From NCBI RefSeq assembly GCF_049199905.1, contig NZ_JBLZPK010000033.1, positions 1-64,000 of the forward strand: a DNA stretch of 64,000 nucleotides. Direction: 5' to 3'. Position 1 is the stretch's first letter, and each line of letters opens with the position of its first letter. The position numbers and the translations under genes were made by a program. Shown piece after piece: positions 53,108 to 61,529 of the stretch. Source of the stretch: Shinella sp032095155 (GTDB taxonomy: Bacteria; Pseudomonadota; Alphaproteobacteria; Rhizobiales; Rhizobiaceae). The notes below the pieces were generated by a model. That model saw only the letters and a program-made list of their open reading frames with translations, did no database searches and had not been told where the DNA came from.

Positions 53108-56025
53108 CAGGTCTCCTCCGCCTTGGGGGCGTCGAGACCGCGGACCCGATGCATGCGTACGGATTGGTGGGCAAGCGCGATGAGGATCAGCACCGTCGCG
53201 CCGACGACGAGCGAGAAGACGCCGAGATCGAAGAGCAGTGCGCTGGCTGCCGGCACCTTGCCGATGAACGGCACCTCTATGTATTGCGAATGGGTCGTCA
53301 GGAACGGATAGCCGAGCAGCCATGCGCCCATGCCGGTCGCCACCGCCATGATGAGGCCGAAGCCCATCCAGCGCAGCGGCAGAATGCGCAGGCGATCCTC
53401 CGCCCAGCGCACACCGCCCGCCAGATATTGCAGCAGGAAGGCGATGGCCATGGTGATGCCGGCGGCAAAGCCGCCGCCCGGCAGGTCATGGCCACGCAGG
53501 AAGAGATAGACCGAAAAGGTCGCGATAACAGGGAACATCCACTGCATGATGACCGAGGGCACGAGCAGATAGTCGCGCACCGTGTCGCCCGCCGAACGCT
53601 CGGGGCGCTCCGCATCGAAGGCGTTCTGGATGCGCTGCTGCTCCGGCTTCTCGATGCTGTCGGGCGCCGGGCGGAAACGGCGCAGGAGCGCAAAGATCGT
53701 CAGTGCCACGATGGCCAGCACCGCGATTTCGCCCATCGTATCGAAGCCTCGGAAATCGACGAGGATGACGTTGACGACATTGCGCCCGCCGCCTTCGCTA
53801 TAGGCCTTGTCGAGGAAGTAGCTGGCGATCGCATCCGGCACCGGCTGCGTCATGATGGCGTAGGAGAACAGGAACATGCCTAAGCCGCAGGAAATCGCGA
53901 GCAGGAAGTCGCGGAAGCGGCGGCTGCGCGCCGAAAACGTCACAGCATTGTCGACCCTCTCCGAGCGCTTCGGCAGCCAGCGCAGGCCGAGCAGCAGGAG
54001 AACCGTCGTGACGATCTCCACGACGAGCTGCGTGATGGCAAGGTCGGGTGCCGACAGCCAGACGAAGGTGATGCAGGTGGTGATACCGGCACCGCCGAGC
54101 AGGACGAGGGCCGCAAGCCGGTGGTACTTTGCCTGGTAGGCCGCGCCCAGCGCACAGAACGCGCCGATAGCCCAGACGGCGGCGAAGGTCGGATCGATAT
54201 CCTTGAAGACCAGCGGTTTCGGCGAAAAGCCCGCAAGATAGAGCGAGACCGCGCCGGCCAGGAAGCCCGCGGCCGCGACGAGGCGGAGCTGCGGCTGGAG
54301 ATGGCGCGTACCGAGATTGCTCTCCAGCCAGCGCGCCCACTTCCAGGAAACGGTGACGAGGACACGTTCGAAGATGCGCTGGCCGCCGAGATGCCGGAAG
54401 AGCGGCGGCCCGTCGTCGCATTTGGCAAGATAGTCCTTCAGCACGAAATAGAGCGCCGCACCGCCGACGAGCGCGATCACGCTCATGATCAGCGGCGTAT
54501 TGATGCCGTGCCAGATGGCGAGGCTGTATTCCGGTGTGCGATCGCCGAGCACCGAGATGACGGCGGAATGCAGGAACGGGCCGATCGACAGGCTCGGGAT
54601 GATGCCGACGACAAGGCAGGCAAGCACGAGGAACTCGATGGGGAAGCGCATCCAGTGCGGCGGCTCGTGCGGCTTGGTTTTCGGCAGGTCGGTCGGCGGC
54701 GGACCGAAAAAGACCATATGGATGAAGCGCAGCGAATAGGCGACGGAGAAGGCCCCGGCCAGTGTGGCGATATAGGGCAGGATGCGGTCGAGCACGGAAT
54801 CGGCATGCGTTTCCACCGCTTCGGCGAAGAACATTTCCTTGGAGATGAAGCCGTTGAGCAGCGGCACGCCGGCCATGGCGGCACTCGCCACCATGGCAAG
54901 CGTTCCCGTGATCGGCAGGTATTTGAGAAGCCCGCTTAATCGCCGCATGTCGCGCGTGCCGGTCTCGTGGTCGATGATGCCGGCGGCCATGAAGAGCGAC
55001 GCCTTGAAGGTGGCGTGGTTCATCATGTGGAAGATCGCCGCGACCGCCGCGAGCGGGCTGCCCAGGCTGAGCAGCGTGGTGATGAGGCCGAGATGGCTGA
55101 TCGTCGAATAGGCGAGCAGGCCTTTCAGGTCCTGCTGGAACATCGCGAAATAGGCGCCGAGGATCAGCGTGCTGATGCCGGCGATGCCGACCAGCATGAA
55201 CCATTCATAGGTGCCCGACAGGGCCGGCCAGAACCGCACCAGCAGGAAGACGCCGGCCTTCACCATGGTCGCGGAATGCAGATAGGCCGAGACGGGCGTG
55301 GGCGCCGCCATGGCGTTCGGCAGCCAGAAATGGAACGGCACCTGCGCGCTCTTGGTCAGCGCCCCGATGAGGATCAGCACGAGCGCGGTGAGATAGAGCG
55401 GATGCGCCTTGATCAGGTCGCCCGAGGCCAGCACCACGTCGAGATCGTAGCTGCCGACGATATGGCCGAGCACGAGCAGGCCGGCGAGCAGGCAGAAGCC
55501 GCCGATGCCGGTGATGGTGAGCGCCATGCGCGCGCCGTCGCGGGCGGCGGCATTGTTGTGCCAGTAGCTGATCAGCAGGAACGAGAAGATGCTGGTGAGT
55601 TCCCAGAACACCGAGAGAAGGATGATGTTGCCCGACAGCACGATGCCGAGCATCGAGCCCATGAAGGCGAGCAGGAACGAGAAGAAACGCGGAACAGGGT
55701 CCTCCTCGGACATGTAGTAACGCGCATAGAGGACGACGAGGAAACCGATGCCGGTGACGAGCATCGCAAAGAGCCAGGCGAAACCATCCATGCGCAGCGT
55801 GACGTTCAGCCCGAGCTGCGGCAGCCATTCGAGGTCGAGCCGCACCTTGCCGCCATCGCGCACCGAGGGATACAGCACCGCCGTCAGCACGAGGGCGACG
55901 AAGGTCACGGCGCCTGCCATGCGCGCGGCAAGGACGCGCGAATCGGTCCTCAGCAGAACGATCGCCGCCAGGCTTCCCGCGAAGGGAAGGCAGACCAGCA
56001 GGACCAGAATCATTTCACCTGTCAT
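53107..56025 (-). CDS. phaAB: Mrp/Pha cation:proton antiporter fused subunit A/B
   Basis: A 972-residue membrane protein that joins MnhA and MnhB, as in the pha K+/H+ antiporter of rhizobia. The NuoL-like core has FSFLLISYWHNNAAARDGAR, GALTKSAQVPFHFWLPNAMA and GLLAYSTISHLGLITTLLSL. The MnhA C-terminal part has LVDFRGFDTMGEIAVLAIVA (Phe-Asp-Thr motif), and the B part has MQWMFPVIATFSVYLFLRGH with LPGGGFAAGITMAIAFLLQY. The start could be 56025 or the ATG at 56013; neither has a strong ribosome site. It is the first gene of the operon. Confidence 0.9.
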   Translation of the reverse strand: MTGEMILVLLVCLPFAGSLAAIVLLRTDSRVLAARMAGAVTFVALVLTAVLYPSVRDGGKVRLDLEWLPQLGLNVTLRMDGFAWLFAMLVTGIGFLVVLYARYYMSEEDPVPRFFSFLLAFMGSMLGIVLSGNIILLSVFWELTSIFSFLLISYWHNNAAARDGARMALTITGIGGFCLLAGLLVLGHIVGSYDLDVVLASGDLIKAHPLYLTALVLILIGALTKSAQVPFHFWLPNAMAAPTPVSAYLHSATMVKAGVFLLVRFWPALSGTYEWFMLVGIAGISTLILGAYFAMFQQDLKGLLAYSTISHLGLITTLLSLGSPLAAVAAIFHMMNHATFKASLFMAAGIIDHETGTRDMRRLSGLLKYLPITGTLAMVASAAMAGVPLLNGFISKEMFFAEAVETHADSVLDRILPYIATLAGAFSVAYSLRFIHMVFFGPPPTDLPKTKPHEPPHWMRFPIEFLVLACLVVGIIPSLSIGPFLHSAVISVLGDRTPEYSLAIWHGINTPLIMSVIALVGGAALYFVLKDYLAKCDDGPPLFRHLGGQRIFERVLVTVSWKWARWLESNLGTRHLQPQLRLVAAAGFLAGAVSLYLAGFSPKPLVFKDIDPTFAAVWAIGAFCALGAAYQAKYHRLAALVLLGGAGITTCITFVWLSAPDLAITQLVVEIVTTVLLLLGLRWLPKRSERVDNAVTFSARSRRFRDFLLAISCGLGMFLFSYAIMTQPVPDAIASYFLDKAYSEGGGRNVVNVILVDFRGFDTMGEIAVLAIVALTIFALLRRFRPAPDSIEKPEQQRIQNAFDAERPERSAGDTVRDYLLVPSVIMQWMFPVIATFSVYLFLRGHDLPGGGFAAGITMAIAFLLQYLAGGVRWAEDRLRILPLRWMGFGLIMAVATGMGAWLLGYPFLTTHSQYIEVPFIGKVPAASALLFDLGVFSLVVGATVLILIALAHQSVRMHRVRGLDAPKAEET

Positions 56026-56125
56026 CGTTTGATCGATCGCTTTCGAACGTCAGAGCATCTCTACAATGCCGCGAACCGGCACCATCGGAAAGCCGTGCGA
56101 TCGATGTCAGCGATCGATACGGCCG

Positions 56126-56512
56126 TCAGGCAAAAACCACCGGAGGGGCACGGGCACCCCGCGCCTCAACATTGCTCCTGCCGGCGCCGCCGGGCGAAAT
56201 CGTGGCAATGGCAATGCTCTCCACAGCCTTCAAACGAAGCGCAAACGCGCCCGGCAGACAGGCGAAATCGATGCTCCCAGTCGACGGGGGAGCGACTTTG
56301 GCGACGCTGCCGCGCTTGCGGCAATCCCGCTCGTTCGTGGAAGAGGCGTATCCCGCCGGTTTCTGCGTGCCATAACGAAGCACTTTTGCGACGCTGCTTG
56401 CAGCAGATGGCGCCGGCAGCGTGGTTATCAACAGAAGAAGGCAGGTGAACGCTGTGCAAAAGAGGCCAAGAGCCCGACGAACCGGTCGATGCTGCTGCCG
56501 TGTTGCTGTCAA
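56126..56512 (-). CDS. Possible small secreted protein (128 aa, TTG start)
   Basis: An open frame on the minus strand with a plausible Sec signal peptide: basic start (TATRQQHRPVRRALG), then LFCTAFTCLLLLITTLPAPS and a cleavage site after SAASS. The mature part is about 90 residues with two Cys (about residues 60 and 75), and is rich in Ala/Gly/Ser. The TTG start is at 56512 and a GAGG/GGCAGGG stretch lies upstream. It ends about 100 bp before the phaAB start. I do not recognise a family. It could be a chance frame; coding is not proven. Confidence 0.4.
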   Translation of the reverse strand: MTATRQQHRPVRRALGLFCTAFTCLLLLITTLPAPSAASSVAKVLRYGTQKPAGYASSTNERDCRKRGSVAKVAPPSTGSIDFACLPGAFALRLKAVESIAIATISPGGAGRSNVEARGARAPPVVFA

Positions 56513-56921
56513 ACGCCCTGCCTCTCGATGCCGTTGTCCAGGAATATTCTCTCGTCCGGACAATACGTTGGCGGGATCGGCACTGTCCACCCGCAAGGGA
56601 AAACTTTTGCGAAATTCCGGCAATTTATCGCACTTCGCGCAAGGATTTCCTTGACCATTCCTCTTGCGGGAAAGGGTGTCGCAGGTTGCGCGCCTTGATG
56701 CCATCGGCCTTTGGGCGCATTCTACCGCTGCGAATCGCATGTAGCAGACCTGCTCCGGCACGGCTTACGCCGGGAGCGAAAGGTGCGTCGAATATCTGGA
56801 CCTGCCAATGGTCATTGTCATGGCTAGGGGGCCGTCCAGCGAGTTCCGTGTTCCGGTTTCTGCCCGCACAGTCCGCAGCATCCCGGCACGGCGTCAGTTC
56901 ACTCTCAACCGGGGATACACG
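56513..56921. other. Intergenic region, no gene recognised
   Basis: About 400 bp between the possible secreted protein and the DUF2934 gene. Frames on both strands here have unlikely composition. It probably holds divergent promoters. I see no strong repeat or terminator. Confidence 0.35.
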
Positions 56922-57239
56922 ATGACGGATGCACGCAAGGAATGGATCAGCAAACGGGCCTATTCGATCTGGGAAGAAGCAGGCCGGCCCCATGGCGAAG
57001 ACAACACCCACTGGGAACAGGCTGTGCGCGAGCGCGACGAATTCGAGCGGGTGGCGCTCGCGCCGGAGGCCGCGCCTGCGAAATCGGCGAAGAAACCGCT
57101 GATCCAGATCTCCAAGGGCAAGGACGCCGAGGCCACCAAGCCGAAGAAGAAAACCGCCGGCGCCGAAAAACCGGCCGCCGCCGCCAAGGCGGTCGCGAAA
57201 GCGAAATCCGTCAAGGCGGCAAACAGCAAGCTAATATGA
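56922..57239 (+). CDS. DUF2934 family protein
   Basis: A 105-residue soluble protein. The N-terminal half has the DUF2934 pattern EWISKRAYSIWEEAGRPHGE followed by NTHWEQAVRERDEFER. The C-terminal half is a Lys/Ala-rich tail (TKPKKKTAGAEKPAAAAKAV) that looks disordered and would bind nucleic acid or acidic partners. The ATG at 56922 has GGGGAT upstream and starts at MTDARKEW; the frame is open further but not coding. Such proteins are common in rhizobia, often with stress links, but the function is unknown. Confidence 0.8.
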   Translation: MTDARKEWISKRAYSIWEEAGRPHGEDNTHWEQAVRERDEFERVALAPEAAPAKSAKKPLIQISKGKDAEATKPKKKTAGAEKPAAAAKAVAKAKSVKAANSKLI

Positions 57240-57253
57240 TCTGGCCGATCTGA

Positions 57254-58300
57254 TCAGAGCGTCGCCAATATCCTGTTGGCGATCGCGCCCGCATAGGCGT
57301 CGCGCTGGGTGACCTTGTTTTCCAGCGCGACGATGACGTTTTCGGAGAAATCCACGCCGTAGAGATCGAGCATCGAACTCAGCCCGCCGGGTGTGAAGAC
57401 GTTGATCTCCAGGATCTTGTCACCGACGATATCGAGGCCGACGAGAAACATGCCGTCTTCCACCAGTTTCGGCCGCACCATCTCGGCAATCGCCAGGATT
57501 TCCGGCGTGATCTCAACCTTCACCGCCGTTCCGGCGGCATGGATGTTCGAGCGCACCTCGCCCTTGGCCGGCACGCGGCGGATCGCGGCATAGGTGCCGT
57601 CCTTTTCCAGCGGGCGACCGTTCATCAGGAACAGGCGGATATCGCCCTCGGTCGCCGCGGCCAGGTAATTCTGGGCAATCAGGTAGCCCTCACCGCTCAC
57701 GGCCTCGAAAATCTGGTTCAGGTTGGCTTCGCCGGTCGAACCGATCTTGAAGACGTTCTTGCCGCCGGAGCCCTGCAAGGGCTTCATGATGACGCCCTCC
57801 TTGTGCAGGTCGATGAAGCCGCGGATCTCGTCGATGCTCTTGGAAATCAACGTCTGCGGCCGCACGGCCTGCGGAAACCCCTGGAAATAGAGCTTGTTCT
57901 GGGCAAGCGACAGACCGTCCGGATCGTTGACGACGAGCGTGCCGCGCGCGGCGGCAAGCCGCCCGAACATCGCTCCGACATGGGCCGCCCAAGGCCTACC
58001 GTCGGCATCGAGCGACGGGTCGTTGCGCAGGAACAGCACATCGACTTCGGAGACATCCATGGTCTCGATCTTTGCCTCGTCGCCCTGAAGCGCGGCGTGG
58101 AAACTCTCGGCCTTCTTGTAGCGTTTGCCAGGCAGCACGCGGCCGCGCACCGAAAGACTATCATCGGCGCGCAACACGAAATCGCCCGGTGTGAGGTAGC
58201 AGATGTCGTGGCCGCGCGCGAGTGCGGCCATCGCAAGCGATGTGGTGGTGAAAGTCGGGGTCTCGTCTTCGATCGAGTTGACGAAAAAGGCGATACGCAT
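57254..58300 (-). CDS. GshB/RimK-like ATP-grasp ligase
   Basis: A 348-residue ATP-grasp enzyme related to glutathione synthetase. Motifs: MRIAFFVNSIEDETPTFTTT, LRNDPSLDADGRPWAAH, QNKLYFQGFPQAVRPQTLIS, the ATP-binding EGVIMKPLQGSGGKNVFKIG, and VGDKILEINVFTPGGLSSML. The N-terminus differs from classical GshB. It lies 11 bp downstream of the DUF1704 gene and, with the N-formylglutamate amidohydrolase gene, forms a compact three-gene operon, which is not how gshB itself is usually placed. It may ligate an amino acid to a peptide or small molecule. Confidence 0.82.
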   Translation of the reverse strand: MRIAFFVNSIEDETPTFTTTSLAMAALARGHDICYLTPGDFVLRADDSLSVRGRVLPGKRYKKAESFHAALQGDEAKIETMDVSEVDVLFLRNDPSLDADGRPWAAHVGAMFGRLAAARGTLVVNDPDGLSLAQNKLYFQGFPQAVRPQTLISKSIDEIRGFIDLHKEGVIMKPLQGSGGKNVFKIGSTGEANLNQIFEAVSGEGYLIAQNYLAAATEGDIRLFLMNGRPLEKDGTYAAIRRVPAKGEVRSNIHAAGTAVKVEITPEILAIAEMVRPKLVEDGMFLVGLDIVGDKILEINVFTPGGLSSMLDLYGVDFSENVIVALENKVTQRDAYAGAIANRILATL

Positions 58301-58311
58301 GGTTGCTCTCC

Positions 58312-60210
58312 TCAAGCTTCGAGCATGGCAAGGGGGGTGAGGCCGGCGCGGGCGCGCTCCAGCCTTGCGCGCCCGCGTTCGGTTTCCAGACAAAGCGGAC
58401 GAAGGACCGGCGCCTTCAGCAGGCCGCGGGCACCGAGTTCCTCCATCACGCTGAAATCGGCTGCGGAAATCTTGCCCATCCAGAACGGATCAAGCGCGCC
58501 GCCACCCTTCAGGTGGCTGAGAAGCGAAAGCAGACCGCGCAGATAGATCGCATCCTTGGCCAGCCCGCCGCCGCGAAAGACGCGGAGCAGCAGGCCGAAG
58601 GCAGTTTCCGCATCGATATCGTAGCGTGCCGTCAGAAGCCGGAAGCTCTCGACGAAGGACGCGCCCGACAGCATCAGATCGCAGCCGATGACGCGGGCGG
58701 CAAGCAGCCGCAATCGCTCCGGCGTGAAGCCACCGGCCAGGAATTCGGCAAAGACCGCCAGCCCCTCCTGCATGCCTTCATAGCCGGCAAGGCCGGTGCG
58801 GAAGACACGCAAGCCCTGCGCCGAACCGTTGAAATAGGTGAGCAGGTGTACGCCGACCTCGTGGCTCAGCAGCGCATCGACACGGTGGCGCATCATGCGC
58901 GTACGGCGCGAAATAAGCAGCCTCGGCCCGGAAACGAGGAGGCCGGGCGGCACGTCGTCGCGCAGCTCGATCGCCGCGTCGAAACCGTCATAACGCCGCC
59001 GGTAATCCGTCATCATCGTGCGGGCGCGATGCTCGACAAAGAAACAGTCCACCACCTCGCCGTCGTCAGGCGTGAGCGCCGGTACGCGCCGCGCATCTTC
59101 GGTGCCCTCAAGAACCTCTCGCGCAGCCTTCAGCAGCGAGGGCTCGACAGGACCATAGAGTGCGCGTCCGAATTCGACGAACCGCGCCTTCTCCCGGTGG
59201 CCGATGAGGGTCAGCTGCAGGTCGAGTTCCTGCTGCTTGTCGCGGTAGATCTGATGCAGGACCGGGTCTTCGAGGCGGTCGAGCGAAATGGAATAGAGCC
59301 GCCGCTTTTCCCGCTCCACCAGCAGGCTCAGCGGCCGGTAGAGAAATCGCGGCGGCTTGTCGTAGCGGTTCGCCTTGAACTCCTGCCAGGCGGCGGTCGC
59401 ATTGATCGGCGTCACGCACAGCAGGAAATCGAAGCTGGAGGCGACATCGTCCATGCCCCGGTCGGCCCGCTCCACCGCATCGACGAAAGCCTTGCGGCCG
59501 AAAGCGCGGTAGGTGCCGGGTTTGGGAAAACCGTCGGCTTCTAGAAAGGCGGCGACGGCACGCAGGCCGGCATCGAGTAAGTTGTCGACGAGGCGTTCGC
59601 GCAGGTCCGGGTAGGTCGCGTCCGATCCGGTGACGCGATAGATCGGTGCAAAACGCAGGGTAACGAGCGGCAGGCGCAGTTTCAGCAGGTCCGGCCGGGC
59701 GCAGTGATCCTCCTGCGCCTCGCAAAGATCGACATGCGGTGTGCGAAACCGCGCCTCGAAAGCCTTCACTGCCCTCTCGAAGGCCTTCATCGCGCGGTTA
59801 ACCGCAATGCCGCGTGTTCCCGAAAGGGTTACCTCGAAGGGCTGGAGAAAGGGCGCGTCATCGGAAAGCAGCCGGTCGCGCTCGAATTCATCGACATCAA
59901 TCAGCAGGAATGTGCCGAACGTCTTGCGCAATACGGCGGCGATCGGCGCGATCAGTTCGATGGCTTCATCAATGTCGGTGGCGAGAAGATAGGAGGCATT
60001 AGCGCTCGCCACCTCGCGCGCCACGACATGCCGCTCGGGATCCCCGACATGAAGGCAGAGGAAGGGTTGCGGCCGGTCGATATGCAGGCGTCCGCCTTCG
60101 AATTCGCGACGCACCGGCTTGCCCACTTCGAGCGCCGCGATCACGTCCTCGACAAGGCTCTGTTCCTTCTTTTTCGCACGCGGCTTGCGAGCCGTCCTGG
60201 CTGGGGTCAT
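58312..60210 (-). CDS. DUF1704 / QEGLA-motif protein, predicted HExxxH metallopeptidase
   Basis: A 632-residue soluble protein of the DUF1704 family (often called flavohemoglobin expression-modulating QEGLA motif protein). The centre holds LLISRRTRMMRHRVDALLSH, then HEVGVH (an HExxxH motif) and a nearby GYEGMQEGLAVFAEFLAGG that supplies the QEGLA glutamate. This geometry is that of the family containing the vertebrate tubulin carboxypeptidase MATCAP. It starts with a basic tail (ARKPRAKKKEQ). It overlaps the upstream gene by 4 bp. I infer a carboxypeptidase-like role on a specific protein or peptide; the naming as a flavohemoglobin modulator is historical. Confidence 0.85.
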   Translation of the reverse strand: MTPARTARKPRAKKKEQSLVEDVIAALEVGKPVRREFEGGRLHIDRPQPFLCLHVGDPERHVVAREVASANASYLLATDIDEAIELIAPIAAVLRKTFGTFLLIDVDEFERDRLLSDDAPFLQPFEVTLSGTRGIAVNRAMKAFERAVKAFEARFRTPHVDLCEAQEDHCARPDLLKLRLPLVTLRFAPIYRVTGSDATYPDLRERLVDNLLDAGLRAVAAFLEADGFPKPGTYRAFGRKAFVDAVERADRGMDDVASSFDFLLCVTPINATAAWQEFKANRYDKPPRFLYRPLSLLVEREKRRLYSISLDRLEDPVLHQIYRDKQQELDLQLTLIGHREKARFVEFGRALYGPVEPSLLKAAREVLEGTEDARRVPALTPDDGEVVDCFFVEHRARTMMTDYRRRYDGFDAAIELRDDVPPGLLVSGPRLLISRRTRMMRHRVDALLSHEVGVHLLTYFNGSAQGLRVFRTGLAGYEGMQEGLAVFAEFLAGGFTPERLRLLAARVIGCDLMLSGASFVESFRLLTARYDIDAETAFGLLLRVFRGGGLAKDAIYLRGLLSLLSHLKGGGALDPFWMGKISAADFSVMEELGARGLLKAPVLRPLCLETERGRARLERARAGLTPLAMLEA

Positions 60211-61019
60211 GTGACCTCCAGCAATGCGCTTTCAAGCACCGGGACCGAGGCGGCGATGAGGGAGCGGAGCGCGGAGATCGCCTGCCAGTCCGGCACGCCG
60301 GTCCATTCGTCCATGAAAAACTTCTTGAACTCGACGGCGATGGCGCAGCCGCTTGCCGGAAAGCGCTCATGGATGAAACGCGTCTGCTCGCCGCGACCCT
60401 GGAAGGCGACATTCTCGCGCACGTCCAGCCGGCGGCCGAGGAAATCGTAATCGGCGCAAAAATCCATGAAGGTATCGACCACGGGCGCCCAGCGGGCGCG
60501 ATCCATGGAGATCGTGCCGATATTGACGTCAGGTGCATCGGCCGCCGCCGTGGGCGTGCCCGAGGCACCGTCACGGCGGTGGTTGTAGCTGTGGATATCG
60601 AGTACGACGAAGGCGCCATATTGGGCCTCGACGCCTCGCAGATAGTTTTCCAGCATGCCGTAATAGGCATCGTGCAGTGCAAGGCTCTCGACAAGGTCCG
60701 CGTCGGACAACGGCTCGCGCCAGACCTTCAGGCCCCAGGCCTGCTCCGGCCGCTGATAGACCGCGGCATCCCGTGCCCGATTGAGATCGATTTCGAAGCG
60801 CGAGCGCTGGAAGACGATGCGGTTGGCAAGGTCGTGGATGGTTTCGGCGGTGAAGGGATCTTCTTCGCGCAGCCGCCCTTCGTCATCGAGCGCCATCCTG
60901 GAGAGGAGGTTTTCTCGAACGGAGTGACCATTGTGGATAGCGGTGCCGACGATCGGCGAAGGCCCGCGCGAGGTCATCCACCATACATGATCGCCGGTAA
61001 ATTCGCTATCGTCCAACAT
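60207..61019 (-). CDS. N-formylglutamate amidohydrolase family protein
   Basis: A 270-residue predicted amidohydrolase. It has the family pattern IVGTAIHNGHSVRENLLSRM, FEIDLNRARDAAVYQRPEQA, FVVLDIHSYNHRRDGASG and a C-terminal AIAVEFKKFFMDEWTG. Classical members hydrolyse N-formyl-L-glutamate, the last step of one histidine pathway, but no hut genes are present here. Its operon with the DUF1704 protein and an ATP-grasp ligase suggests another acyl-glutamyl or amide substrate. It is divergent from the DUF454 gene. Confidence 0.84.
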   Translation of the reverse strand: MLDDSEFTGDHVWWMTSRGPSPIVGTAIHNGHSVRENLLSRMALDDEGRLREEDPFTAETIHDLANRIVFQRSRFEIDLNRARDAAVYQRPEQAWGLKVWREPLSDADLVESLALHDAYYGMLENYLRGVEAQYGAFVVLDIHSYNHRRDGASGTPTAAADAPDVNIGTISMDRARWAPVVDTFMDFCADYDFLGRRLDVRENVAFQGRGEQTRFIHERFPASGCAIAVEFKKFFMDEWTGVPDWQAISALRSLIAASVPVLESALLEVT

Positions 61020-61159
61020 GCGTCACCGTGCTCCCGTCCCAGGTGCCACAGGAATGCCCGACGATCATCTTCGTTCCAAAACCGCGGCACCTTGCCCCTT
61101 GGAGAGAGGCGCGAAGCACTCTATCTGAACGAGCGATGCGATTTTCGGCGAGGATCCCT

Positions 61160-61525
61160 GTGCGCACGATCTACATGATGGCCGGCCTCTTCATGACGGC
61201 GCTCGGCATCGTCGGTGCATTCCTGCCGCTCCTGCCGACGACGCCGTTTCTGCTCGTCGCGGTCTGGTGCTTTTCCCGCTCCTCGCCGCGTCTGGAGCAA
61301 TGGCTGCTGACCCACAGGACGCTCGGACCGCCGTTGACCAACTGGCAGCGCGAGGGCGCGATTTCCGGCCGCACCAAGGTCGTCGCCGTCAGCCTGATCG
61401 TCGCGAGCTACGCCTTCTTCTTCTACCGCACCCAGCCTTCAGTGCTTTTGGCGGTCATTGTCGGCCTCGTTTTGTCCTGCAGTGCCTTTTTCATCCTCAC
61501 CCGCCCGCTGCCGAAAGGAAAATGA
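61160..61525 (+). CDS. DUF454 (YbaN-type) membrane protein
   Basis: A 121-residue inner-membrane protein with about three helices. The family pattern is clear: LGIVGAFLPLLPTTPFLLVA, VWCFSRSSPRLEQWLLTHRT and LGPPLTNWQREGAISGRTKV. The GTG at 61160 has GAGG six bases upstream and fits the family start; an ATG at 61136 with a weaker ribosome site would add eight residues. Function unknown. The photolyase gene follows 4 bp after its stop. Confidence 0.82.
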   Translation: MRTIYMMAGLFMTALGIVGAFLPLLPTTPFLLVAVWCFSRSSPRLEQWLLTHRTLGPPLTNWQREGAISGRTKVVAVSLIVASYAFFFYRTQPSVLLAVIVGLVLSCSAFFILTRPLPKGK

Positions 61526-61529
61526 GACG

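Noticed and set aside
53107..56025. Possible NADH dehydrogenase (NuoL) gene
   Set aside because: The fused MnhB part and the following C, D, E, F and G subunits show it is an Mrp/Pha antiporter; no other nuo genes are present.
57254..58300. Calling the ATP-grasp gene the housekeeping gshB
   Set aside because: The N-terminus differs from classical GshB and the operon partners suggest a different ligase, so no symbol is given.
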